41,950 bases of DNA from Lachnospiraceae bacterium (GTDB lineage Bacteria; Bacillota; Clostridia; Lachnospirales; Lachnospiraceae), in assembly GCA_017532145.1 (NCBI GenBank), contig JAFXJR010000110.1, positions 1 to 41,950 on the forward strand. The letters are read 5' to 3'. Made by a program: the position numbers and the translations under genes. Shown here one piece after another: positions 25,545 to 33,106 of the stretch; position 1 is the first letter of the stretch; the number at the start of each line of letters is the position of its first letter. The notes under the pieces were generated by a model. The model worked only from the letters and a program-made list of their open reading frames with translations. It did no database searches and had not been told where the DNA came from.

Positions 25545-26345
25545 ATGAGTTTAGTAGGTGTTTTAACGGCTACAGCCATCGTAGGCGGAGTAGGTATTTT
25601 TGTGGGGTTGTTTCTGGGAGTAGCAGCCATTAAATTTAAAGTAGAAGTAGATGAAAGAGAAGAGGCTGTATTAGGGCTTCTGCCGGGAAACAACTGTGGT
25701 GGATGTGGATTTCCCGGCTGTTCTGGCCTGGCTTCCGCCATTGTTAAGGGAGAGGCTCCAGTAAATAGCTGTCCGGTAGGAGGAGCATCTGTGGGTGAAT
25801 TGATTGCAGAAATCATGGGTATGGAAGCAGAAACTACGGTCAGGCAAGTAGCCTTTGTTCGATGCCAGGGAGACTGTAATAAAACCACGGTAGATTATGA
25901 GTATTACGGAGTAGAGGATTGTCGGATGATTGCCTTTGTCCCAGGGGGAGGACCTAAATCCTGTAATTATGGCTGTATGGGCTTTGGCAGCTGTGTCAAG
26001 GCATGCAGCTTTGGGGCGATTCAGATTGTAGATGGAGTGGCAGTAGTGGATAGAGAGAAATGTATTGCCTGTGGGAAATGTATGGAGGTTTGTCCGAAGG
26101 ATTTGATTACGATGATTCCTTATGATGCAAAGTATGTGGTAGCTTGTCGTTCTAAGGATAAGGGACCTGCCACAATGAAGACCTGTCAGGTAGGCTGTAT
26201 TGGCTGTCAGCTTTGTAAGAAAAGCTGTCCTATTGGTGCAGTAGAGGTGACAGACTTTCTTGCGGTTATTGACCATGAAAAATGTGAGGAATGTGGAATC
26301 TGTGTGGAAAAGTGTCCGAAAAAATCTATTGTACTGCACACTTAA
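25545..26345 (+). CDS. rnfB: Rnf complex subunit B (ferredoxin-binding)
   Basis: RnfB takes electrons from ferredoxin. It has an N-terminal membrane helix (about residues 5-28) and the 4Fe-4S motif NNCGGCGFPGCSGLA. Further ferredoxin-type clusters follow: CMGFGSCVKAC, CIACGKCMEVCP, CIGCQLCKKSCP and CEECGICVEKCP. The product has 266 residues. AGGAGGTGG precedes the ATG. The last codon is followed by TAA, which is already the start of repeat R3d, so the repeat provides the stop. Confidence 0.96.
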   Translation: MSLVGVLTATAIVGGVGIFVGLFLGVAAIKFKVEVDEREEAVLGLLPGNNCGGCGFPGCSGLASAIVKGEAPVNSCPVGGASVGELIAEIMGMEAETTVRQVAFVRCQGDCNKTTVDYEYYGVEDCRMIAFVPGGGPKSCNYGCMGFGSCVKACSFGAIQIVDGVAVVDREKCIACGKCMEVCPKDLITMIPYDAKYVVACRSKDKGPATMKTCQVGCIGCQLCKKSCPIGAVEVTDFLAVIDHEKCEECGICVEKCPKKSIVLHT

Positions 26346-26421
26346 CCGAATCAAGGAAGTTCTCTGCTTCAATACTACTTTGTAATGAAGGGAGCTTACT
26401 TACGAATATCTGCTTTGACTA
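26343..26421. repeat. Dispersed repeat R3, copy d, exactly filling the rnfB-apbE gap
   Basis: TTAACCGAATCAAGGAAGT..CTTCAA at the left and CTTACTTACGAATATCTGCTTTGACTA at the right are the R3 ends. The left edge contains the TAA of rnfB, and the right edge contains the TAG (read on minus) of apbE. Confidence 0.8.
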
Positions 26422-27408
26422 TGGAAGGCTCAGACCACTGGAGGTATGGATGGTGCCGTCAGAGGTAAGGAAGACGGCTTCTACCTCTTCTAAAGATTCA
26501 ATGAATGCCATACCTTCCTCCAGTCCCAGCACAAAGCAGGTGGTGGAGAGGGCATCTCCTTCCACAGAAGAAGGGGAAAGAATGGTGACTGCATACAGGT
26601 TATTCTGAATAGGATAGCCTGTTTTTGTGTCCAGAATATGATGATAAAGCTTCCCTTCCCTTTCAAAATATCTTTCATAGATTCCAGATGAAACCAAAGA
26701 AATATTGTTGGCAGGAAGGGTAAGGGCAGCAGTGCCTGTTGGAGAAAAGGGCTGCTGTATTCCCACTTGAAAGGGAGAACCATCGGGCTTTACCCCAATA
26801 GTAAGTACATTGCCGCCCAGGTTGATAATGGCACTGTCAACATCCTGAGTAAGTAAATATTCCTTGATACGGTCAGCAATAAAACCTTTGGCAATGAAAC
26901 CCAAATCAAGGGCTGCATCAGGGTCTTCTAAAGTAACAGTAGTATCAGAGATTTTGAGTCGGTGGTAGTCTACATGAGACAATGCCTCTGTTAAGCTTTC
27001 TTCGGAGGGCAGGGAAGCTTCCTTTGGCTGAGAGAAGTTCCAAAGGCTACTGACTGGCGCAATGGTAGGATCAATACGTCCATGGGTAAGCTCAGCATAA
27101 TGCAGAGCAGTTTGAAGCAGAAGGATGGTGTCAGTATGGACTTCTACAGGCTTTCCTTTTGCCTGATTGAGCTTCCAGATATCACTGCCTTCCTGGGTTT
27201 TGCTGAATCTGCTTTCATAGACAGCTGCCAGCTGAAAACAATCATCTAAAAGAGATTCTGCAGATAAGGCTTCCTTTTTATAGATAGAAATTTGAATGAC
27301 TGTATCAAAATAGAAGCCGGTACGACTGACAGGAGCAGTTTGCCTTTGGCAGCCGCTGAGAGGAAAGAGAAAGCAGATAAAAAGCAACAGGGAAAAAATG
27401 GATTTCAT
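26419..27408 (-). CDS. apbE: FAD:protein FMN transferase ApbE (lipoprotein)
   Basis: ApbE attaches FMN to Thr of the (S/T)GAT motif of target proteins; both RnfD (TGAT) and RnfG (TGAT) are encoded next door. The 329-residue protein begins with a lipoprotein signal (KSIFSLLLFICFLFPLSGC, Cys20), so it acts outside the membrane. Family motifs include FYFDTVIQISIY, FSKTQEGSDIWKLNQ, DLGFIAKGFIADRI, SAIINLGGNVLTIG and GDALSTTCFVLG. GGAGG precedes the ATG. The gene is convergent with rnfB and ends inside a repeat. Confidence 0.95.
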   Translation of the reverse strand: MKSIFSLLLFICFLFPLSGCQRQTAPVSRTGFYFDTVIQISIYKKEALSAESLLDDCFQLAAVYESRFSKTQEGSDIWKLNQAKGKPVEVHTDTILLLQTALHYAELTHGRIDPTIAPVSSLWNFSQPKEASLPSEESLTEALSHVDYHRLKISDTTVTLEDPDAALDLGFIAKGFIADRIKEYLLTQDVDSAIINLGGNVLTIGVKPDGSPFQVGIQQPFSPTGTAALTLPANNISLVSSGIYERYFEREGKLYHHILDTKTGYPIQNNLYAVTILSPSSVEGDALSTTCFVLGLEEGMAFIESLEEVEAVFLTSDGTIHTSSGLSLP

Positions 27409-27602
27409 GGCAGAGCCTCCTTTTCTGATAAAATAATTGCATCCCGGGGTAATTCGTGTTACATTGATAACAGATAGTTATTCAGCTTTATCGTAAGCCA
27501 TATTTGGTGGAGAGTAAACAATAATTTACTAATATATTACTATCGCTGCTTTGTGAAGATGTGGTGATAAGAAAGTGATGAAAGGAGTAGGAGTAAACGA
27601 CT

Positions 27603-28847
27603 ATGAGATTACCAGGTGAAGATGAGGAAAGAGGTTCCAGGCTATCAATAGGCTATATGGTAATGGGACTGGGATTAAGTCTGCTGTTGATTGTGGGTGT
27701 GGTATTTTATTCTAATCAGGAGCAAAAGACAGGAGGAAAGGATAAGGAGGGAAAGACTTCTTCTGTGATTGCTTTGGAGCATGAAAGCAGTACACAAGAA
27801 GTGGCAGCAGGAGAGAATACTGTCAATATAGAAGGGGAGGAGAATATTGCTTCTGGGCAGGTGGAGTCTGCTGTTGTAGCTTCTAATGGAAAGAAGAGTC
27901 TGGAGGACATAGAGAAGCTTTATCAAGAAAATAAACTGACTGCTGCTGATTTGGATTTTTGGGATATGTATCCGGAGAAGCCAGAAGACAATTTGATTGT
28001 TTCCGAACAGACAGAGGAAACGACTGACGAGGAGGAAGCCAGGTATGAGGAGGCAGCCAGAGAAGAGGCAGAGTCGGATCCTTCCCGGGATGGAAAGCAT
28101 ACTCTTGTTACTTATGCAGATGGTACAGAGGAATGGGTAGAAATTAACTCCTCCTTAAAAAAACATACTTATGATTTTACCAAGCTGACAAAGAAGTCAG
28201 ATAAGCTGGCTTACTATGAGGCAGGTAAGAAAATTTCCTATTTGGGTGTAGATATTTCCAAAGACAATGGAGATGTAGACTTTGGCATACTGAAGGAGGC
28301 AGGTGTGGATTTTGTTATCCTGCGTCTGGGAGTCAGGGGTTATGGCAGTGGAGACCTGCTGCTGGATGAAAAGTTTGAAAAAAATCTGGCAGCAGCCACA
28401 GAAGCAGGTTTAGCTGTTGGTGTTAGTTTTTTCTCTCAGGCCATTACAACTACAGAAGCTGAGGAGGAGGCTGAGTTTGTGATAGAGAAGCTGGGAGAAG
28501 CCAAGATTATGTATCCCATTGTCTATCATATGGAGTATGTTTCTAATGACACCTCCCGTATAGAGTCCTTGACACAGCAGCAAAAAACCAGTATTGCCAA
28601 GGAGTTTCTGGATACTGTGGAACTGGAGGGCTATAAAGCGATGGTCTATGGAACGAAAGAATGGCTGCTTAAGGAGATTGATTTGACTAAGCTAAAGGAT
28701 TATGATATATGGCTGTCTCAGCAGGAGGATATGCCAGATTATCCTTATCATTTCCAGATATGGCAGTATACCTTTGATGGGAATATCAGCGGTATTAATG
28801 GTGATGCCTCCATGCTGATTAGCTTTGCGGATTATTCCGTAAAATAG
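27603..28847 (+). CDS. Membrane-anchored GH25 (lysozyme-like) protein with altered active site
   Basis: The 414-residue protein has one N-terminal helix (about residues 17-36), a long acidic linker (40-200) and a C-terminal GH25 domain (about 212-412). GVDISKDNGDVDF carries the first catalytic-type Asp (Asp217). YPIVYHMEYV occupies the position of the D-x-E catalytic pair, so Asp is replaced by His309 while Glu311 remains. Other family parts are present (GYKAMVYGTKEWL, YDIWLSQQED, FQIWQYT). GH25 enzymes cut the peptidoglycan glycan chain. With the Asp changed it may bind rather than cut, or use another geometry. GGAGTAGGAG precedes the ATG. Confidence 0.85.
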   Translation: MRLPGEDEERGSRLSIGYMVMGLGLSLLLIVGVVFYSNQEQKTGGKDKEGKTSSVIALEHESSTQEVAAGENTVNIEGEENIASGQVESAVVASNGKKSLEDIEKLYQENKLTAADLDFWDMYPEKPEDNLIVSEQTEETTDEEEARYEEAAREEAESDPSRDGKHTLVTYADGTEEWVEINSSLKKHTYDFTKLTKKSDKLAYYEAGKKISYLGVDISKDNGDVDFGILKEAGVDFVILRLGVRGYGSGDLLLDEKFEKNLAAATEAGLAVGVSFFSQAITTTEAEEEAEFVIEKLGEAKIMYPIVYHMEYVSNDTSRIESLTQQQKTSIAKEFLDTVELEGYKAMVYGTKEWLLKEIDLTKLKDYDIWLSQQEDMPDYPYHFQIWQYTFDGNISGINGDASMLISFADYSVK

Positions 28848-28850
28848 GCT

Positions 28851-29657
28851 TTAGGTATTTTGGGGCGTAAGCGTATAGATTTTATCCGCAATAGGTAAAA
28901 GAGAATAGATATGGGCATAGGTAGCAGGAGAAAGTCCTTCAATGTAATTCAGAGGGAAATTGCGGTCTATGCCATTTTTTTTCACAATATCTACAGCCTT
29001 ATTATAGGCAATAGCAGCTTCAGTTTCTTTGGTATACACTCCCACTACATAACTACTACGGATATGGAGGCGTACCTTATAAAGTGGTTGACTGCCATTT
29101 TTTACTGGAGTATGAGTAATTCCATAAAATCGGTTAATGATTTCAATATTTTCATAACGTAAATCCTGAGAGTCTCCATTGAGGAAACGATAATCCCGGT
29201 TCAAAACAGCATAGCTTCTAATCCCATAACGGTTAAGGATATTAAACTGCATCCCATAGTCATTAACAAACAGATGTCCACCCCGACGCATAATTTTTTT
29301 TGTCGAATAATAGAACAGGTCGTCGATATCAAACTTAAGAATATAGGAGGAATCCAGATAATATAAAAAATACTTATTTTTCAGATAAATAGGCATGGAA
29401 AAATAAAGACCATGGTCTCGAAAATTGATAAGAATAACCCATTTTAAAAAGGAGAGAGGAGACTGTGGGCTATATTCTGTCAGGGCAGTTAAACTGTTGA
29501 CCAGCTTTAATCCTTCCTGATAGGCCAGATGTGCTTGTTCAGCCTGATTATAGCTGCCCAGACTAATATGCCTTTCCCGAAAGGTAAGGGAGGCACGATA
29601 ATAGAGGGAGTTATCTTTTTTTCGGGCGGCATAGACACCGGGAAGTTTTTGAGTCAT
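28851..29657 (-). CDS. Protein with two AP2-like DNA-binding domains and an HNH-like centre
   Basis: The 268-residue protein begins with an AP2-type segment (GVYAARKKDNSLYYRASLTF..HISLGSYNQAEQAHLAY, about residues 7-50). A second AP2-like segment follows near 180-245 (YGITHTPVKNG..YKVRLHIRSSYVVGVY..EAAIAYNKAVDIV). Between them, NRYGIRSYAVLNRDYRFLNGDSQDLRYENIEIINR resembles the D-N/R-x-x-N portion of HNH-type homing endonucleases that often carry AP2 domains; metal-binding His residues are not clear. This suggests an ancient homing-nuclease relative reused as a DNA-binding protein. It is preceded by a 5' leader of about 270 nt with a structured RNA related to that of thrC. Confidence 0.6.
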   Translation of the reverse strand: MTQKLPGVYAARKKDNSLYYRASLTFRERHISLGSYNQAEQAHLAYQEGLKLVNSLTALTEYSPQSPLSFLKWVILINFRDHGLYFSMPIYLKNKYFLYYLDSSYILKFDIDDLFYYSTKKIMRRGGHLFVNDYGMQFNILNRYGIRSYAVLNRDYRFLNGDSQDLRYENIEIINRFYGITHTPVKNGSQPLYKVRLHIRSSYVVGVYTKETEAAIAYNKAVDIVKKNGIDRNFPLNYIEGLSPATYAHIYSLLPIADKIYTLTPQNT

Positions 29658-29689
29658 TACAGCATTACCTTTCTTTCTGATTTTAGTCC

Positions 29690-29836
29690 TAATACACCGA
29701 ATATTAATTCACTGTCCTTTTGGCTGGTCTGTACTTTTGATTTTCATAGCACAAATCAAAAAGCCTCAGCGTAGTACCCATAGTGCCACTACGCCGGCAT
29801 TTTTGCTATGCATATGGAAAATCATGCCTTAGCCAA
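29690..29836 (-). ncRNA. Structured leader RNA (copy A) of the AP2-like gene
   Basis: On the minus strand TTGGCT (29836-29831) pairs with AGCCAA (29725-29720) and closes the structure. Inside, GATTTT pairs with AAAATC, CATAGC with GCTATG, and GCGTAGT with ACTACGC. After the closing stem comes the conserved CAGTGAAT.AATATTCGGTG. The same order of motifs and helices, with compensatory changes, is found at 31003-31190 upstream of thrC. I do not recognise a known riboswitch class. Confidence 0.7.
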
Positions 29837-29937
29837 TGGAGCTGAAAGTGATTACCGCCTATAATGAAAACCATTTTATTTTCGCGGCAATGTACAAACT
29901 TTCTGAACATACATTTTCTAACAGTATATTTACCATG

Positions 29938-29966
29938 ATTATACCATCTTGGAAAAAAGAATACAA
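29938..29966 (-). promoter_or_regulatory. Promoter of the AP2-like gene leader
   Basis: On the minus strand TTGTAT (29966-29961), a 17-bp spacer and TATAAT (29943-29938) form a good sigma-A promoter. This implies a leader of about 270 nt before the start at 29657. Confidence 0.7.
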
Positions 29967-30033
29967 TTTTAGAAATATTTTGGACAGCTTCTGTATAAAA
30001 TATTAAAGAAGTATTACATTTGTATGACGGAGA

Positions 30034-30161
30034 GTAATTAGTCAGCAGATCAGCACACTTGCTGTGCTGACCATAGGAAAACGTAGTTGCAATGAGTAAA
30101 AATCACATCGCTATCCGTGATTTATATGAATTTTTGTAACTATGAGGGGACTGAATAGTTA
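30034..30161. repeat. Dispersed repeat R1, full copy (R1c)
   Basis: It has GTAATTAGTCAGCAG at the left and CTGAATAGTTAC at the right as inverted ends. Inside are CAGCACA-CTTGC-TGTGCTG (perfect 7-bp stem), GACCATAGGAAAACGTAGT and AAATCAC..GTGATTT. It lies 48 bp upstream of the SleB-like gene. Confidence 0.85.
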
Positions 30162-30209
30162 CGGCGGAGATTTTATTTCTGGAAAATAGTGAAGTAAAGA
30201 GGATGAAAG

Positions 30210-30836
30210 ATGTATAAGTATAAAAAAAGTATTACCATTCTGCTACTATGTAATATGGTGCTGGCTCTGTGCTGGTTTAATCTGAAGGGGCTGCAGTTTA
30301 ATCGGATTGCTTCCACACCTGCTTTTGAAATTCGTTTTATGGAAGATTGTGCCAGTCTGGATGCAGCTGATTTTGTAGGAATGGTAGTACAAGCCTCCTC
30401 TGGACAAAGAGTAGTGGATTATACTATGCTGGAGAGGGAGCCTGAGCATAAGTTGTCTGAGGAGGATTATGAGATACTTTTGCGGATTGTGGAGGCAGAG
30501 GCAGGCTGTGAAGATATTAAGGGAAAGATGCTGGTAGCCGGTGTAATTATGAATCGGGTAGAAAGCAGTTTGTTTCCTGATACTGTAAAAGAGGTAGTAT
30601 TTCAGAGAGAGAATGGAGTAGCTCAGTTTTCTCCCATCTCAGATGGACGTTACGAAACAGTAAGGGTAAGTGAGGAAACCAGAGAGGCAGTGAAAAGAGT
30701 TTTGTATGGAGAGGATATTACCAGAGGAGCACTCTATTTTGCAGCTAGAAAGTATGCAGATCCGGAAAGGATGAACTGGTTTGATAATAGCTTGACTCTT
30801 CTCTTTTCCTATGGAGGACATGAGTTTTTTTCATAA
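30210..30836 (+). CDS. SleB-type cell wall hydrolase (Hydrolase_2 family)
   Basis: The 208-residue protein has an N-terminal membrane helix or uncleaved signal (ITILLLCNMVLALCWF) and then a SleB-family domain from about residue 88: EDYEILLRIVEAEAG with the catalytic Glu, GKMLVAGVIMNRVES, VAQFSPI and GALYFAARK. SleB is a spore-cortex lytic transglycosylase, but many Clostridia carry several SleB-like proteins for general wall turnover, so the target is uncertain. It sits near the GH25-like protein. The AAAGAGG site precedes the ATG. R1c lies upstream and an inverted repeat downstream. Confidence 0.88.
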   Translation: MYKYKKSITILLLCNMVLALCWFNLKGLQFNRIASTPAFEIRFMEDCASLDAADFVGMVVQASSGQRVVDYTMLEREPEHKLSEEDYEILLRIVEAEAGCEDIKGKMLVAGVIMNRVESSLFPDTVKEVVFQRENGVAQFSPISDGRYETVRVSEETREAVKRVLYGEDITRGALYFAARKYADPERMNWFDNSLTLLFSYGGHEFFS

Positions 30837-30885
30837 GAAAGACAGGAAATTTTTTGGTGTCAAAACGGATATCACATTATCATCA

Positions 30886-30937
30886 CAAGGAGATCCCCCA
30901 CTTAGTACTTGGATAGTTGAAGTGGGGGATCTCCTTG
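30886..30937. repeat. 18-bp perfect inverted repeat (R3-related, copy e)
   Basis: CAAGGAGATCCCCCACTT pairs with AAGTGGGGGATCTCCTTG across a 16-nt loop. There is no T-tract, so it is not a standard terminator. Its right arm followed by ATTCAGTTAAA, read on minus, matches the R3 left end (TTTAACTGAATCAAGGAG..CACTTCAA). Confidence 0.75.
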
Positions 30938-30953
30938 ATTCAGTTAAATTTGC

Positions 30954-30982
30954 TTGTAGTACATAAAAAAATGTGATATAGT
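30954..30982 (+). promoter_or_regulatory. Promoter of the thrC leader
   Basis: TTGTAG (30954-30959), a 17-bp spacer and TATAGT (30977-30982). The predicted leader is about 230 nt long. Confidence 0.6.
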
Positions 30983-31002
30983 GAGTAAGTATAAGCTGTA
31001 CC

Positions 31003-31190
31003 ATAGAGCGAATATGTGGAGGAAGGATAAGCTAGTACATCGAATAATTAATCGCTGCTCTATTGACTGAGACGTGTTTTTCCACGTACATAGCAAAAAT
31101 ACAGGCATAGTAATACTGCAGTGAGGCTTTTCAAGCTGTGCTGGGGAAAGGATAGACCAGTCAAGCGTCAGTGAATAAATATTCGGTGTG
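31003..31190 (+). ncRNA. Structured leader RNA (copy B) of thrC
   Basis: A first helix ATAGAGC/GCTCTAT (31003-31063) abuts the closing stem TTGACTG/CAGTCAA (31063-31069 with 31158-31164). Inside are ACGTG/CACGT, TTTTTCC/GGGGAAA (31077-31083 with 31143-31149) and GGCTT/AAGCT. Motifs shared with copy A are CATAGCAAAAAT, GGC.TAGT, TGAGGCTTTT, AGACCAG.CAA and CAGTGAAT.AATATTCGGTG. There is no T-box TGG-ACC motif and no lysine, TPP or SAM riboswitch core that I can find. A role in sensing and thrC control is possible but unproven. Confidence 0.7.
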
Positions 31191-31219
31191 CTGGTGGCGA
31201 AAGTATGAGAGGTAGTAAA

Positions 31220-32706
31220 ATGGAAGTTTTATATAAGAGTACAAGAGACGATAAAATTCGAGTAACAGCATCAGAAGCAATTTTAAAGGGACTTTCTGAG
31301 GATGGTGGACTGTTTGTGCCTGACCGGATTCCTGCCATGGAGAAAAGCTTGCAGGAGTTGGCAGGGATGGACTATAAAGAAGTGGCCTATGAGGTGATGA
31401 AGCTATATTTCACAGATTTTACTCAGGAGGAATTAAAGGACTGTATTGACAGAGCTTATGATTCTAAATTTGATACGGAGGTAATAGCTCCTCTGGTGGA
31501 GGCAGATGGGGTATACTATTTGGAACTTTTCCATGGAGCTACGATTGCTTTTAAGGATATGGCATTATCCATTCTGCCCCATTTAATGACCACTTCTGCA
31601 AAAAAGAATCAGGTAAAGAATGAAATTGTCATTTTGACAGCTACCTCCGGTGATACAGGAAAGGCTGCTCTGGCCGGGTTTGCAGGAGTAGAGGGAACGA
31701 AGATTATCGTATTTTATCCCAAGAATGGAGTTAGTCCTATTCAGGAAAAGCAGATGATCACACAAAAGGGAGACAATACCTATGTGGTGGGTATCCATGG
31801 CAACTTTGATGATGCTCAGACGGGAGTGAAGCAGATATTTGCGGATAAGGCATTGGCAGAAAAAATGGAGGCAGCAGGTTATCAGTTTTCCTCTGCAAAT
31901 TCTATCAATATCGGACGTTTGGTTCCTCAGATTGTTTATTATGTTTATGCCTGTGCCAACTTGTTGAAAGAGGGAAGGCTTAAAGAGGGAAAGACCATTA
32001 ATGTAGTAGTTCCTACAGGAAATTTTGGAAATATTCTGGCGGCTTTTTATGCAAAAAATATGGGACTGCCCATTGGTAAGCTGATTTGTGCATCGAATGA
32101 AAACAAGGTGCTTTATGATTTTTTCAATACTGGTGTATACGATAAGAACCGAGAATTTGTATTGACCAGTTCTCCTTCCATGGACATTTTGATTTCCAGT
32201 AACCTGGAACGTCTGATTTACCGGATAGCAGGTGACGATGCCGCAAAGAATAGTGAGTTGATGAAGGCCTTAACCGGAGCGGGAAATATGAGATTACGGA
32301 AAAGATGAAGGAAAGCTTGAATGATTTTTATGGAGGCTATGGAACAGAGCAGGAGACAGCAGAGACTATTCGGACACTATATGAAAAGACCGGATATGTA
32401 ATAGATACTCATACTGCTGTAGCAGCCTGTGTCTACCACAAGTATATGAAAGAAACCTCAGATATGGCTTCTACAGTGATTGCTTCTACAGCCAGCCCAT
32501 TTAAGTTTACCAGAAGTGTGATGAAGGCTATTGATACAAAGTATGATAAGATGACGGATTTTGAGTTGGTTGACGAGTTGTCTTCTCTGGCCAATGTGGC
32601 GGTACCTGCTGCGATTGAAGAAATCAGAACGGCATCTGTGTTACATCATCATGTTTGTGATAAAACAGAAATGCAGAAGACGGTAGAGGAGTTCTTAGGC
32701 CTATGA
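31220..32706 (+). pseudogene. thrC: Threonine synthase ThrC, with a frameshift
   Basis: ThrC converts O-phosphohomoserine to threonine with PLP. Residues 1-355 read normally, with the PLP lysine in HGATIAFKDMAL (Lys112) and TATSGDTGKAALAGF. The frame then slips at about 32280-32287 (GCGGGAAATATG). The family sequence resumes as KYEITEKMKESLNDFYGGYG in the other frame and runs to 32706. A single base appears missing. Restored, it is about 495 residues, normal length. ATG 31220 has AGAGGTAG upstream; an in-frame ATG lies at 31205. It has a structured leader. A small membrane protein gene overlaps its stop by 4 bases (ATGA). Confidence 0.92.
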
Positions 32707-33041
32707 ATCTGTTAGATTATCTGATTACTTTTGGAGGAATCTATCTGATTTATGCTGCTGTAATGATGAAAGTAAAGGGAGAGATTATCAAAAGCGTAAT
32801 CAATGTGTTAGTTAGTCCTAATTTGGATTTGGACAGAATCAGAGATAGAGAAGGATTTATCCATTACCTGTGGATTCGTGCTTTAGGAATCGGTATTTTG
32901 GCAGTAGTGATTGGGGGATTTGGAATAGTAGGTCCTAAAATGAAGGCTACTTTTATGTTGGGAATGGTACTGGGATATTTCGTACTATTGGTGTGGCTTG
33001 GACTGGTATCTGCCCAGGCCAGAAAAAAATTTTTGGATTAA
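32703..33041 (+). CDS. Small membrane protein translationally coupled to thrC
   Basis: The 112-residue product has an N-terminal helix (about residues 5-22), a charged middle (SPNLDLDRIRDREGFIHYL) and two helices near 57-75 and 82-102. The ATGA overlap with the thrC stop means coupled translation. I do not recognise the family. A bidirectional-looking terminator follows. If thrC is truly broken, coupling would still work only for ribosomes that reach the second frame. Confidence 0.75.
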   Translation: MNLLDYLITFGGIYLIYAAVMMKVKGEIIKSVINVLVSPNLDLDRIRDREGFIHYLWIRALGIGILAVVIGGFGIVGPKMKATFMLGMVLGYFVLLVWLGLVSAQARKKFLD

Positions 33042-33046
33042 GAATA

Positions 33047-33092
33047 AAAGAGAGTATCCTTCCAGAAGATAATGGAAGAATGCTCTCTTTTT
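33047..33092. terminator. Terminator between convergent genes
   Basis: AAAGAGAGTA.CCTTCCA pairs with TGGAAG.ATGCTCTCTTT, with Ts following on the plus strand. It can serve both the thrC-side transcript and the opposing chemoreceptor gene. Confidence 0.85.
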
Positions 33093-33106
33093 GTGTGCAA
33101 TATTTT

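Larger units (their letters stand above)
29658..30209. other. 550-bp intergenic region: leader RNA, promoter and repeat R1c
   Basis: Positions 29658-29966 are the minus-strand promoter and leader of the AP2-like gene. Positions 30034-30161 are repeat R1c. The short remainder (29967-30033 and 30162-30209) holds the 5' region of the SleB-like gene, with AAGAGG before its start. No other gene is seen. Confidence 0.75.

Noticed and set aside
25671-26372. Long minus-strand frame opposite rnfB
   Set aside because: It mirrors the Cys-rich rnfB codons, has no recognisable domain and no ribosome site.
31003-31220. T-box or known riboswitch upstream of thrC
   Set aside because: No TGG-ACC box, AGTA loop or other known core was found. 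Only an unassigned structure is reported.
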